Source: Cyclina sinensis (taxonomy: Eukaryota > Mollusca > Bivalvia > Venerida > Veneridae). Taken from it: DNA of 64,000 bases. Made by a program: the position numbers and the translations under genes. Shown here piece after piece: positions 39,001-51,200 of this stretch (position 1 is the stretch's first letter; every line of letters begins with the position of its first letter). The notes beneath the pieces were generated by a model, which was not told the origin of the DNA, did no database searches, and saw nothing but the letters and a program-made list of their open reading frames with translations. Where the stretch lies: contig JAAONU010000003.1 in NCBI GenBank assembly GCA_012932295.1, positions 27,762,361 to 27,826,360 on the forward strand, in the 5' to 3' direction.

Positions 39001-42000
39001 GAAATTTACATCCTACTCATTATCATGTATTCTCATGAATATTATCTTTTCCTTCATGTCATGTTATAATCTTTTGAATATTCATAGCAATCTTCATTCC
39101 AAAATTCATACTATAGTATAGAATCAGAACAACATTTTTGAAAACCTGGTTTCGTGGCATTGCCATGTTTCTTGTTTAGGACTTAAAAGAGTTGTTGGAC
39201 CTGATCTCACAGTGTGGTTACTTCGAAAAGGCTCAGGCTACAGAAGAAGGGGCCAAGGAAGGGGCTGACACAGAGTTTGAGGTTGTGGAACATACTGATG
39301 TCCCAGCCCCTGATTCTGAAGAAGTCCAGTCCTCCTTACCAAAAGAAATTCCCAGTGAAGAAGCTGAAACAGAAACCATGGCAACAAACACCTTAAATAC
39401 ACAGCAACCACAGGTTAGCGTTGACACATTGTTTTTTATTGCCTGGAAAATTTCTCCTACCACAGAATACTGTTATCATTATTGAACAGTCAGTCCTAAC
39501 TAATATAACCATGTAACATTTTGTGCTCTTATGTTTGTTTATATAGTCTACAAGCTAAGTGGGCTGCCCTGGACTGTTTACAACTGATTAGGGCAACCAA
39601 AAATTGTAAGATTTTTTGTATTTAATGTGTAGTGACAAGATGCAATAGTGTAGTTTTCGGGCAACTTTGATGAAAATTTTTGTGTTTTTTTTTTATTTTT
39701 ATAAACTGTCAAGAAACTTGATCTGTTTACAGCAGGTAATGGCGGCCCAGGCAGATGTTTACTTCAACACATCTCAGACAATAGAACAACAACAGGCAGA
39801 ACTAGTAGCACTCTCACAGCAGCAGAGACGACCTTTCCAGGAAATTGTCTCCTCCGTTCAGGGAAACTTTAACTTTCTGCAGGAATCTACTATAGAAGAG
39901 GAGGCGAAAAGAGAGTTCTGTAAGATACATGTATTTCGCTTTGTTAAGACTTGTTGTTTTTAAGAGAATAGAATATTTAAAAGACAAAAAATATTTCTGA
40001 AATTGGATATTTATTCAGACTTTTAACAAAACCACTCCTTACACTGGTTCTTGGCCACTGATATTTTTCTTAGATTTCTTGAAGTCTTTAAATGATGTTT
40101 CAAAGTTGATATAGTATCCCACTAACTAAATAAACTAAAACCCTACAACATTTTATGTTAAAATCTAATATTTGATTGACTAAAAAAATTAGTATGTAAC
40201 AAATTACTGACAGTTATTTCAGTTTCATAGCCCTTGTTTCAAAGTATGGAATAGTGTTCAGTATCAGGGTTTGAGCTAGACTGGTGTGGTATGTTTAATT
40301 TGAAATCTTTAACTTTGTTTGATAGTTGCTTAACATAATCTTGTTTCTCACCTACCAGCCCCACACATGGATCCCGCAGTGGTTGCAGCCCATCCTATGC
40401 CTCAGTCCCAACAGCCCCTTGGTCGGCCCCCATCCAACCAGACCCCCGATACATCCAGCCTACAACAGTCCGGTTTTGGGGGAGCAACTTCTTTCGGAGA
40501 ACAACAATCAGCATTTGGTGAACAGCAATCACTGGACTCAGAATTATCTGTGAACAAAGTTGATCAAAGTGTTTATTCACAAGCCAATGCGGCACCTTCA
40601 CAGGACTATTCAGGCACGGGCTTTACGCAGGGCAATTTATCTCATACTTTACAGACAGACAGTTTGTTTTCCGGTGCAGTGTCAGCAGGTGATTCAAATA
40701 CAGGAAATATGAGTAGGCTGGGTAAAGGTGAAAGTTCAACAATATCTCACACTCAGTATGATATACCACCACAGTTACCCATGCCTCCAAGTCACGAACA
40801 GACGGCTCAGGTAAAATATAAACAAGTAAACCCGGCATCACATGCAGCCTAACACTGTTAATTAAAAACAGCACAATTTGTGATATTGATTTGCCTTGCC
40901 AGTTCAAAGTTCAGTCTTGTAAATGAAATTTTTATTGATTTCCTATTACAAATTATAACTTATAAGGGATTTCAAACTGAACCATTTGTGACATGAAAGC
41001 AGTTAAAAAAAACCCACCAGTTTGAAACCAAGATGACAGTAGTTAAAGTGTGAGTTTTTGAGTTCTGTCAGACTTGTTCTGAAGAGACCAGTTGTTGAGC
41101 TGCCAGCATGTTAAAAAATAGTTATTGATTGCCAGTCTACTTTGCATATAGGATAAGGGCTTTGGGTAGTAAAATTTTTTACTATAGTGAAGATGTCTCA
41201 TAAGGCTGGTCCTTGTTGTAGGGTTGACACAATGATAAAGCACTTTACTATCTTGGTAAATAAGAAAGAGGTTGACAACTTTGAACATATTTCTTAGAAA
41301 AGTTATATTCAAAACTTTAAATGTACTAGATTTAAGCACCATGAATAATACCTCGGGACACCGTGATTTTTGGCTCACCAGAGCTGTAGGCTGATGGTGA
41401 GCTGTAAGGATGGATCAATGTCTGTCGTTGGACATCCACACTTAGTTTATTAACACTCTAGTAGTCACATTTTTGCCTCGATTGTCATGAAACTTAGGAT
41501 GTTCGTCCCAGTAACTACTCACACGGTTTTCTGGGATGAAAAACTAGGTCACATGGCCCAAAAATAGGAAAACCTTGTTAAAACTCTAGAGGCTACTTTT
41601 TCAGTCCAAATACAAATGTATCCAGAAAATTTGTCGGAAAGGTTGTTTGGATGATTTCTAGTGAAAGTTTGAATATGGGTCATCTGGGGTTAAAAACTAG
41701 GTCACAGAGCCCAAATATAGAAAAGCCTTGTTAACATTCTAGACGTAACATTTTCAGTCCAAATAACCTGGAAATTTGTCAGAAAGGTTGTTTCGGTGAT
41801 TTCTACCGCAAGTTTGAATATGAGTCATCAGAGCCCAAATATGGAAAAACTTTGTAAACAACGCTACATTTTCTGTCCAAATTTCCTCGAAATTTGTCAG
41901 AAAGGTTGCTTTGATGATTTATAGCTCAAGTTCGAAACCGGGTCATCTAGGTTCAAAAACTAGGTCACAGAGCTCAAATATGGAAGAACATTCTTAACAC

Positions 42001-44251
42001 TCTAGAGGTAACATTTTAACTCAGATATCTTGGACATTTGTCAGAAAGGTTGTTTCGATAATTTCTAGCTCAGATTCGAATGTGGGTCATCTGGGGTCAA
42101 AAACTAGGTCACAGTCCAAATTTGGCAAAAACCCTGTTAACACTCTGGAGGTAACATTTTCAGTCCAAATTACCTGGAAATTTTTCAGAAAGGTTGATTT
42201 CAATGATTTCTACCTCAAATTCAAATATGGGTCATCTGGGGTCAAAAACTTGGTCACAGAGCCAAGATACGGAAAAAACCTTGTATACTCTCTAGGGGTA
42301 ACATTTTCTGTCCAAATAATATGGAAATTGTTCAGAAAGGTTGCTTTGATAATTTCTAGGTCAAGTTCAAACATGGGTCATCTTAGGTCAATGAACCAGG
42401 TCCATAACAACTTTGTTAAAAGCAGTCATACTCCGGTGAGAGATATACAACAGCAATTCTCTGTATAAAAACTGATAATAAAGTTTTCAATTACTCTGTT
42501 GTACTTAGAATTCTTTACTAACTCCTTGACATGGCGTAATTATTAATTCAATATTTTTACATTTACATGATTATAAAGAAAATTGAATACTCTCAATTTT
42601 AGGGTATACCTCTTTAAGTGGTTGTATGCAGATTCAAAGAATAAAAGGTGTATAGTTACAAATTCATGTTTTTGTAACTTGTGAGTTGCTAGTGCTATTC
42701 AATGCACATGCAAGGTCCTGTGAGATTCATGGATAACTTCCTGTTACAGGACAGTCAACAGCAGTCTGACCCTGAGAAGAAAGGTTTCCCAATGAATCCC
42801 AATGCAACAGAATTCCAGTCCCTAATCTATAACCAGTCTGGTGGTGAAGAGGCAGAGTCTGGCAACAAGTCTTCAAATGACGGCTTTCAAGGTCAGTAAT
42901 GCTTATATGACTTCCTCTTCATTCTGTGTATACCTACACTTGTAGGGGTACTTAACCTTACGTATTTTGTTTAACTGTCTCCTTGATAGCTGAAAAGTCT
43001 TGAATTACATGAAGTTACGTTTTTGAATCAAAAGCAGTTCTTATGCAACTTTCTTAATGACTTTGTCTCATGAAAATGTTTGTTTTAAAGGAAAAGATTA
43101 GCACTGCTGAATTACATGCAATGGTTGGTATTATTTAGTTAGTACAGTTTTAGTGTGTATGTATACACAGGTGGCACATACACCAACAGTGGATACAATC
43201 AAGGGCCAAGAGAACAGCGCAGTGGACGGGGAGGTTTCCGAGGAGGAAGAGGGGGAAATCGAGGCGGAGGTGGCAACATGAGCAATGGCTACAGTAGGGG
43301 ACGAGGTAAAATTGTTATGTGTGTCATTTAAGAGTTTATCCCTTTCTAAAGCAAATTTTCTCAGTTTTGCTTTAAAATTGACATAAGTTCTTGAAAAAAT
43401 TTGATACTTTAAATTAATGAATTATGTCTGTTGCTAGTTTTTCGTGAAAAAATATGGATACCGACAGGTCAGTGATCTGGTAAGGCCTTACCATTGATTG
43501 AATGTATTTACATTCAGGTAACTACCAAGGTTATCCACCAAGAGATAACTACAGACCTGAGGGTTTCCAAGGTGGTTACAGTGGGAATAATTACAACAAT
43601 GGAGGAGGATTCCAGAAGCGTGGAGATGGAGGCCGGGGCGGTCAGTCTAGAGGTGGGGGCAGAGGAGGTATGAATTTATTAATTACTGGTTAAATCTTGA
43701 CAGTGTGTCTAAACATCATTTGTCCCTCTACTCTGACTTAAGTGAGGAAGCAGTCAGTTGCTTGCAGAGAGATTGTTAAATGCACTGGTTGGATATACAG
43801 GAACACAAGTTAGGTGGACTGACAACAGGGGTTGAAACTGGCATTAAACCCCCCCAAAAATGCAAACAGACAAATAGCAGGTTAAATTAGTAACGGCTTG
43901 GAGTTTATAATTTTGTCTTAAAAAAAGTCTTATTAGTACAGGCATTAAGAAGATAATTTGACAACTTGACTTCAGTTCAGAATAGATAAGTTTTACAGGT
44001 AGATGTTTAAGCTAGGTAAGGTTGTTAGTTAAGGTTTCTACTATCTACTTTCCTGTTGTAACTGTCAAATTTAGGTAAAGTTGATACCGTTGTGATTTAA
44101 AATAGATCTTATAAGAATTTCAATGATTATCTTAAATATTTCCTACACAGGTGGTCAGCGTGGTGGGTTTAGCCGTGGAGGCAGTGGTGGGAACAAAGGC
44201 CCAACTAGAGGTCAGGGCTTTGGACGCCCAAACTTCAACCAGCAACAGTAG
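33033..44251 (+). CDS. CAPRIN1: Caprin (cytoplasmic activation/proliferation-associated protein), complete
   Basis: Exons: 33033-33146, 34442-34504, 35634-35720, 36967-37128, 37441-37608, 39180-39413, 39733-39919, 40359-40810, 42750-42891, 43171-43305, 43518-43667, 44151-44251. All phases agree, giving 664 residues; human Caprin-1 has 709. It opens with DKKVRNLEKRKLKLDLI and carries the conserved helical HR1 region (NLEFARDLQKQFQAIS, VLQLQGLLDSLGSETVRKDF, DKPVVGTTSYKDLKELLD). A G3BP-type motif FNFLQES follows at 322-328, then a Gln/Pro/Ser-rich middle and a Gly/Arg-rich (RGG) tail from about 537. Caprins bind mRNA and G3BP in stress and transport granules. The exon 1 donor is GTTCGT, unusual but required for frame and for alignment to EKKKGKLD. 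The exon 7 acceptor is a CAGCAG tandem. Introns hold several mobile elements. Confidence 0.95.
33756..34166 (-). pseudogene. LINE reverse transcriptase C-terminal fragment in Caprin intron 1
   Basis: A 136-codon frame contains YTSSVTNMIKELKWSTLEQR, RRNHASLVMLHKI and SFFARTIRLWNELPTEI. These are the conserved post-RT tail blocks of CR1/Jockey-type LINE ORF2 (SSVT-x-M-L, W-x-x-L-x-x-RR, F-x-x-R-T-I-x-x-W-N-x-LP). No RT core lies upstream, so the copy is 5'-truncated. It is antisense to Caprin. Confidence 0.85.
35781..36663. mobile_element. Non-autonomous DNA transposon with CAGGG ends in Caprin intron 3
   Basis: The ends are inverted: CAGGGTTCAAATTTAGC on the left, CAGGGGTCAAATTTAAC read from the right. 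AATCAT flanks both sides (35775-35780 and 36664-36669), a likely target duplication. The 883 bp inside shows only a short antisense frame with no family resemblance and repeated GCGAGTGC strings. CAGGG ends recall hAT elements, but those usually duplicate 8 bp, so the superfamily is unsure. Confidence 0.7.
38141..38185 (+). repeat. GGGCGGAT microsatellite
   Basis: About five and a half uninterrupted 8 bp units lie just inside the left hairpin of element C. Plus-strand GGAT/minus-strand ATCC tracts in this position recur in the related elements. Confidence 0.9.
38199..38952 (+). repeat. 146 bp tandem array, core of element C
   Basis: Units begin TGTCCGCTCTGTAACTC at 38199, 38345, 38491, 38637, 38783 and 38867. 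The first four are 146 bp and look identical by eye. The fifth is 84 bp through an internal 62 bp deletion, and the last is partial. Each full unit contains AAGGTCAAGGTCACAGTGAC. The repeated 60-residue antisense frames are translations of the array, not genes. Confidence 0.9.
41371..42440 (+). mobile_element. HINE/pearl-like element D in Caprin intron 8, diverged
   Basis: A left hairpin GCTCACC...GGTGAGC (41373-41402) is followed by diverged tandem units of about 142-153 bp sharing GGTCAAAAACTAGGTCACAG (near 41539, 41692, 41954, 42096 and 42240). The right side carries CCGGTGAG (42433-42440), the inverse of the left CTCACC. The terminus beyond it is degraded. The 128-codon frame at 42082-42468 is repeat translation. 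Confidence 0.6.
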
Positions 44252-47000
44252 TATAAATACCGTGACATCAGTGGCTTGATTGCAGTGTGTAAAGTGGACA
44301 ACAGTTTAACTGTTTCTTACCCACAACAAATGAACAAATGTTGTGCTGTTTCAACTTACAATTGGCTTTATCATGTGCTGTTTTTTAGTCACCTCTTTTT
44401 CTTTTTAAAACTGCACGAGTTCAACTCTGTTTCATATTAGGGACTGGTCTTTTTCCTTGGTTTTGCTAAGCTGTATATGAGTTCTTAAGTTTACAAAATT
44501 TCCAGTTTTCCAGTTATTCTATTTGTTTTGCTTTAATTTCATTCGTTTCCATGACGTACTTTTGTCATGCTTTGTCTTTCCTGAAGCTGTTGAAGTGCTA
44601 CAACTTTCAAATATTCATTTAAACACTGTTTTCAAGCCATATTTATTTACAAGTTTTGCAGCTTGTGTAGAGGCATTGAGCATTGTGTGAATTATATGTA
44701 CTAATAAAGAACAGAATATACCAGTTTATAAAGAACATCCAAGTGTAGGTGCGTAGAGCACTTTTCAGCAGCAATGTGAGGGGCAACAGGATATCTAAGT
44801 GGCTAGTCATCAATATGTGAATCATTGGCAGTCGATAAACTTGACCACAGTGTCTACAGAGGGGCATTCTGGTTAGATGTTGATCGAAATCATCATATAC
44901 TTTATCATCATCTTAGTCATCAACATTACACACCAAATGGTCACGTTTTAAACGTTCCATAATTGTTACTTTATAAACTGGTATATAACCATGTACAAGT
45001 TACTTTTCTCATGACTAAGTGCAAAAGATTTTCTTTCACACATTTATAAATTCTCATCTTCAGAAAGTGAATATTACCTTGTGCAAAAATCAAGCTTTGT
45101 TTAAAATTCTGCCTGAGAAATACCTTTTTTTTTTAGGTGATCACAATACTGATCACATCAAGTGAAGACTGAACTCTAGAATAGTAAACTTAGCTTGACC
45201 TTGTATTTTAATTCCAACAATTTTTTCTGTTATTCAGAGACCATTGTTCATGTAAAGTAAGTGTTATTCCTAGGAAAAATGAGAATATCTTGTTAAAATG
45301 TAATAGAAGATTTTACATGAATCAAATGTTTAGAGTTTCATTCTGGAAAAAAACCAACTAAGATTTTAAAATCTCCAATAAGAGAACACTAAAAGAATCC
45401 TTGCACAAGGGTGACACTAGCTGGTTTTCACAATTTGTAAAAAAAGACATGAAAAAAATCAGAAGTTGAGCAGCCAGTAGGAAACTGGTGATACTGCTTC
45501 TGAGCAAAAAAAATAGTAATATCAGAAAAAAATTAAGATTGGTTAAAATGAGTGGAGTGGATTCAATATCTCTTTAACAGTTGCCAGTCAGACTTTATCC
45601 GGTGTTGCAAAATGTTTCTTGTCTCTTATAAAAAGGTGTCATTCAATAAATTAGAAAGTAAATGGTAAAGATTGGAACTTGTTTGACAGATATTGAATTG
45701 AAAGCTTTAGAAATGTAATACAGGATTTCTTGTTTATTTGAAAAAAAAAGTTTTGTATTTTGCACAACTTTGGTTTCATCATCGTGTAGACAACAAAGCA
45801 GTATTGTGAGACAAAATTGGTCACATTGATGTAGAATAAATCTTGTGAAAGCATAATACATTGTTGTCAACTTTTTACTATAGGCCTGCTATGAACTTTT
45901 CATGATTTTAGGGTTAATATCCCAATGTCATGTAAGTGGCCTTGAACAATTTTCCATGTACTTTAGTATGAATCTTGGGTATTCACTTGAAACTTTGAGG
46001 GTAGTAAGATGTGGAGAATAAAAGAACAAAAAAAAACTCCCATTGCTATCTGCTACATTTGTTCTTTCTTAAAATGTCTGATATTTTTTTCTGTAGAATA
46101 CTATCGTGTAACTCTGTAAACTCTATAGATCAACTTTACACATGAAGGATGTCATTGCTGTTTGTAGAGTAAAAGAACCATTACTGTCTCATTGCTATCT
46201 GCAGTTATATTCCTTGGTAAAAGAAAGATTAAAATTCTGTCAGGAGCATAATTCTGTAGCCCTTTGACGTATTGACTTGAATGGATTTCTGGAGCAAGGC
46301 AGAGAAAAAAAACTATGATTCTCCTTTGGCTTATGGCTGATCCTGTTCCGAATTAACATTTTGTCCAATTATAAGACTATAGCCCTTCCATATTTTGATA
46401 GTTCACGAGAGCCCTTCTCAAGGGGTCACATGATTTACGTAGAAATATATAGGAAATCTTTAAATCTTTTCTTGTCTGAAGTAGCAAGGCCTAGCATTTT
46501 GAAATTAAGGCATTGTCTGATGGACTTTCAACAAAATTGTCCAAACTTTAGTGCTTGGTTCATTTTTGGCTCACTCCAGTGGTCAGGTGTTTTAAATGAA
46601 CTTACTGTTTAAAATGTCTTTTCAGAAACTTACCAAATTTGGCATGCAGTATTGTCTAGTTCTTTCTTTTATTATACCCCTTCCAACATTTGTTTGCAGG
46701 GGTATAAAGGAGTCCTCTAACACTAGGTTGGTTTGTTGGTCAGTCATATTGCAGAAATCTTGAGAAACAAATTACTTCCACATTTCTAGGACTGCTGATT
46801 TGAAACTTGGTGTGCATGTTCACCAATAAGTGTAGATGTGTGTGAAGTATTTTTTGTGCAAGCCTATGCCTGCCTTCATGTTTAAAAGCCTGTCGTAGCA
46901 AAATTCTGTAGAAAAAGTTTAAAATCTGTTATACAAATGTGGTATGTAATAAAAGCTTTTTTTTCTGACAATAATTAAATATTTTGGCTTACCAAATAAA
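44252..47000 (+). other. Caprin 3' UTR region, extent uncertain
   Basis: AATAAA hexamers at 44703-44708, 45645-45650 and 46995-47000 allow a UTR of about 0.5 to 2.75 kb. No coding signal was seen. A hairpin-started repeat lies at 46673. Beyond 47000 to 48257 I see nothing but AT-rich sequence; TTTAAT at 47894-47899 is a possible minus-strand ATTAAA for M1AP. Confidence 0.5.
46673..46870 (+). repeat. Hairpin-started dispersed repeat fragment
   Basis: TATACCCCTTCCAACA pairs imperfectly with TGTTTGCAGGGGTATA (about 46673-46706). Below it lies unique-looking sequence with no tandem core. The left hairpin is like that of element A (ATACCCCC...), but no right end was recognised, so the end coordinate is a guess. 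Confidence 0.45.
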
Positions 47001-48257
47001 GATCCTCAGTAACAATTATTTGTAAATGGTGTAGTGGTTTTATTACAATAATTAATAATACCGAGATAGATGATACAGGCCTGCCATTAGTTTTGATAAT
47101 CTGAAAGGGGAATGACTGCCAAAAAACCAGCTAGCTAGAATTTTGGAAACAGATTCTTTCAGTATATTGGCAGGTTTGCTGCAGTTACTGTAGCATTAAA
47201 TGATTGTCTTCAATTGACTGGGTCTGTCCTCCATTGCCTTGTGGTAACAACATGTGGATTTGAATCAGATAGTAGTTTTGTCTCTGATCAAGCCTGTCAT
47301 AATATGACCTCAGTTGTTGAAATGGACAGTAAACCAGATTTCACTCGTATTCAACTATTATTGTTTCAATTAAAACGGGTTTTTCAACTTAAGATTGTTA
47401 AAAGATTCAATTAATTTCTATAGCTTAAAAAAAAGACATGCATAAGTCATGTTCTTAGATCATTTTTAATAATTTGTCAATCTTCACTGAAAAATAACGT
47501 GAACAAAAAAACATTCATTTTAGCCTTTACTGCAGTATTTGTTAAAAAAAGGCTTTAGAGATGCTTACCCTTAGTGCATTCCTTTTCCTTCAATATCAAA
47601 TAAAATGGAATGAATGAGCAAATTAATACCCTATGTAAAAGAGTTGAGTCAGAACGTCTATGTAAAACAAATAAACAAAATGCATTAATATTAATTCTTT
47701 ATATATACAGTAGTTGAACAATCTTTGGGTGGATAGTGAATTATTACATTGAACACCCTCATGGTATCATTGTGGCCTTAGGACATATTTCTGAACATCT
47801 GTTCTTTATAGTATCAATTATTTTTCATTTTACAGATAATGAGCCATAAAATACATATACAGTCAATTACTGGTTAACTTCAGGATGTGTTCGTTTAATT
47901 ACTGAATGCTGGAGATGATCTCACTGCATCTACGTGTGATCATGGTCTAAACTGGTCGTAGAGACATAATCAACTGTGAATAGTAGGGTAAGGATTAATA
48001 TCACAGAGCTGAACCAAATATTCCCATCATAAATATCTTCAGGAATTAAAGAATATAAAATATTTGAGAATGTTTATGGGCTGTATCTAAGTTTGAAGTT
48101 ACAAGATCCAAACTGACAACTAAAATGCGAAGTAATCAACACTAAGAGTAAAGTTACAACCTGGTAGAATTTAAAACAAATTTGTGCAACACTGAACATT
48201 GTGAAATGTATTGACTGTGAGAATGCAGAATGTCAGTTTTTCACAATAAGACATATA

Positions 48258-51200
48258 CTATAATGATGTAGGGAAAGAGAGCTGAGGTTTCACCCTGTTT
48301 GATCTCCCAGATTTAAAAGTTTGTGTATTGTTATTCAGTTCTGGAATCATTAAGTCATCTGGCAGAAATTTGTTATGTGGCTCTGTGTATAAAGTCCTCC
48401 TTGGAGCCTTGCTTGCATTCTTACTTAACAGTCTGAAAGAAGAAAAAATAGATACATGTACTGAATAAACAGGAAAATGAAACAATATTTTCACTATTGT
48501 TGAGCTGAGAAGCTTGGCACAAACCTTTAGATTCTAAATCTAGAAAACAGAAACCATAGTTACCTAAATCAATCTATCAACGTACAGAAAATTTTTACAA
48601 CTTGGATAAAGTAGCATTAGATAAAACTGACCATATTCTTGACACTCTACGACACTTTCCACCTCTTAAAAAATACTTTTTAGTTAAAATACCTTTTCCC
48701 AAATGGTGTATCACATGGATCAGTTACATATAATGAAGGTTTAACTACACCAGTAGTCTTCTTTGTCTGTTTACTGCTCTTACTGGATACCATATTGTTG
48801 GTTAATGCTGGTGTATTCTATAAAGTTAATACATGTATGTTTAAAACACATTAATTTTCTGAATTTGGCATGAACATGTACCAAGTAAGTAATCTCGAAT
48901 TATCCAATATGACAGTCATTTTGCAAACATTAAATACAAACAAGTTATAAATCAAACAAAAAGTGATCTTCTATGTACATGCACATGTATGCAATCTAGT
49001 GGGTGAATAAGAATGGGAATGCTTTGTCTTTCTCAAAATCCTCAGCACGATTTCTTTCAATTGGAAATTACCTGCAGATCCATAAAAAATGGAGGACATT
49101 CTACAGTTACCTGAGGACAGTTAAAACAAAAAAGTGTTTCTGTTTATGATTACATTATTTCTCAAGTATAAGTAAAACTGACCTCATGTAGTGGCCGCTT
49201 CTGTGTAACCTGTTTCTTTCCAATGTTCTTTAAACTTTCATACAAATTGGATGAATAGTTCAAAGGATTGTAAGTGTCACAGAATTCAAGCTGTAATTCA
49301 AAGATATGGTCTAATAGCTTGAGAGGTAAAATGGTACTCAATCAAACTCTCATATTAAATTCTTTTAAATCATTTTGTTTATGCATTACCATTATAAAGT
49401 ACACAGTTAGCTCTCAGTGTAAAGTAAGATTACTTAATTTATCAGTACAGTGAGAGCTAAGTATTTACCTTATAATTAGTGTAATAATATATTTTACCTA
49501 ATGATATTGTAACAGAACACAATTCCTGTTTTACAAGTGATTCAAAGGAATGAATATTTTTTATTATGTGCTTCATTTTATATAACAGTATTTTCATTAT
49601 ATGTGTACTTCTTTTCAAAATGTGTAGTAGTGGTAATGCATTTACGATGAGAAAAGTTTATCTTTACTGGAAAAGAAATTATGTACAACATACACTGGGG
49701 CCCCGTTATAGCGCTCTAGTTGGGGTCCAAGGTTTCAGACCGCGATATAAACGGGGTTCCGATATATAACGCGCCTACCGAGATCGTATAGTTGACCTGT
49801 TGAATTTGCTAGTATTACCCCACCCACCAACATGTAACTGTATCATTATGTTAAAGTTCAAACATAACAAAATTTGTTTGTTAACCACTCAAGATACATT
49901 TTGTATAGAGAAAAAATTTATTTGGTAAAATATTACCTTTGTTTAAAAAAAAACAGATAAAATCGCATAAGAAAAACGTAAACATACGCGATTCCCGGGA
50001 AAACCGCGGCGTAAGCGTTACGAAAGTAAAACCGTGAAAATCGGTAAGTTACAATGTGTAACGCTGCACGTAACTCATTGTACCTATTTTGATGCATCTA
50101 CCCGTCGTTCCTGTTTTCTCTGCTGAAGAATTCAGTCATCTTTCGCTGCACTGACTTGTGTCTCGCATCCATCCTGCCATCATGTATAGATTTCATACTG
50201 ACTGAACTTTAGATACGGTGCCGCGCTTTGAAGTTCTTTGCAGTCCTGTAATATCTTCGTGAGATACAACGAACTTTGTACCGTTCGATAGAAAACAGAT
50301 TTTCGGCTTGTGTTTGTTACTCAGTTCATCGATGTTTGCGCGTCAGAGCTTCGGATTTGAGGTTTTCATAACAGTTTGAAACCTGACTGATCATCTATCA
50401 CAACGAACAAAGAAGCGGATTAACGCCAGACTTTGCATGCTTTTCACACTTTTCCCGCCCTAGAGCGTCCTAATTACGTAGTTAATTGTACTTCGCTGAC
50501 ACATTAAACAAACGTTGTTATGGATACAGCACTTAAGATACGGTGACGCGCTTTGAAGTTCCTTGCAGTCCTGTAATATTTTAATGAGATACAACGAACT
50601 GAGTGCCGCTCGATAGAAAACGCAAGGTTTTTAAACATATTTTCGGCTTGTGTTTGTTACTCAGTTCATCGATGTTTGCGCGTCAGAGCTTCGAATTTGA
50701 GGTTTTCATAACAGTTTGACACCTGACTGATCATCGATCGCAACGAACAAAGAAGCGGATTAACGCCAGACTTTGCATGCTTTTCACACTTTTCCCGCCC
50801 TAGAGCGTCCTAATTACGTAGTTAATTGTACTTCGCTGACACATTAAACAAGCGTTGTTATGGATACAGCACGTAAGATGTGCATGTAAAATAATAATGG
50901 TCGGTGAAAAATAGTTTTTTTGTTTTTGTTTTTTTTTTAAATTTTTTTTTGGGAGCCATGACCCTTGAGCGTTATACTGAGGTTAGCGTTGTAACGGGGC
51001 GCGTAGTAACGGGGTCCGAGTGTACAAGGCAGCAGATTTAATTAAACCAAAAATATGTGTTGGCACAAATTGGGTTCAAGAGCAAAAGTCATCCTACATT
51101 GCTGACAGGATTTAAGTACAACTGATCTTGAATGGAATGTATTATTGTGTTAAACATTGGTCTTAAGACTACACCAAACTGACGGTTTATCACTGTGCTC

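Larger units (their letters stand above)
38092..39177 (+). mobile_element. HINE/pearl-like element C in Caprin intron 5
   Basis: A perfect 14 bp inverted terminal repeat is seen: AACCAGGTTTTCAA (38092-38105) and TTGAAAACCTGGTT (39138-39151). The left repeat also pairs with the adjacent TTGAAAATCCTGGTT to form a hairpin. A GGGCGGAT microsatellite follows (38141-38185), then a 146 bp tandem array. After the right repeat comes the small palindrome TGGCATTGCCA and the terminus TTTCTTGTTT, ending 2 nt before the exon 6 start at 39180. Confidence 0.8.

Noticed and set aside
42082..42468. 128-codon frame
   Set aside because: It runs through the diverged tandem core of element D and repeats the same residues per unit.
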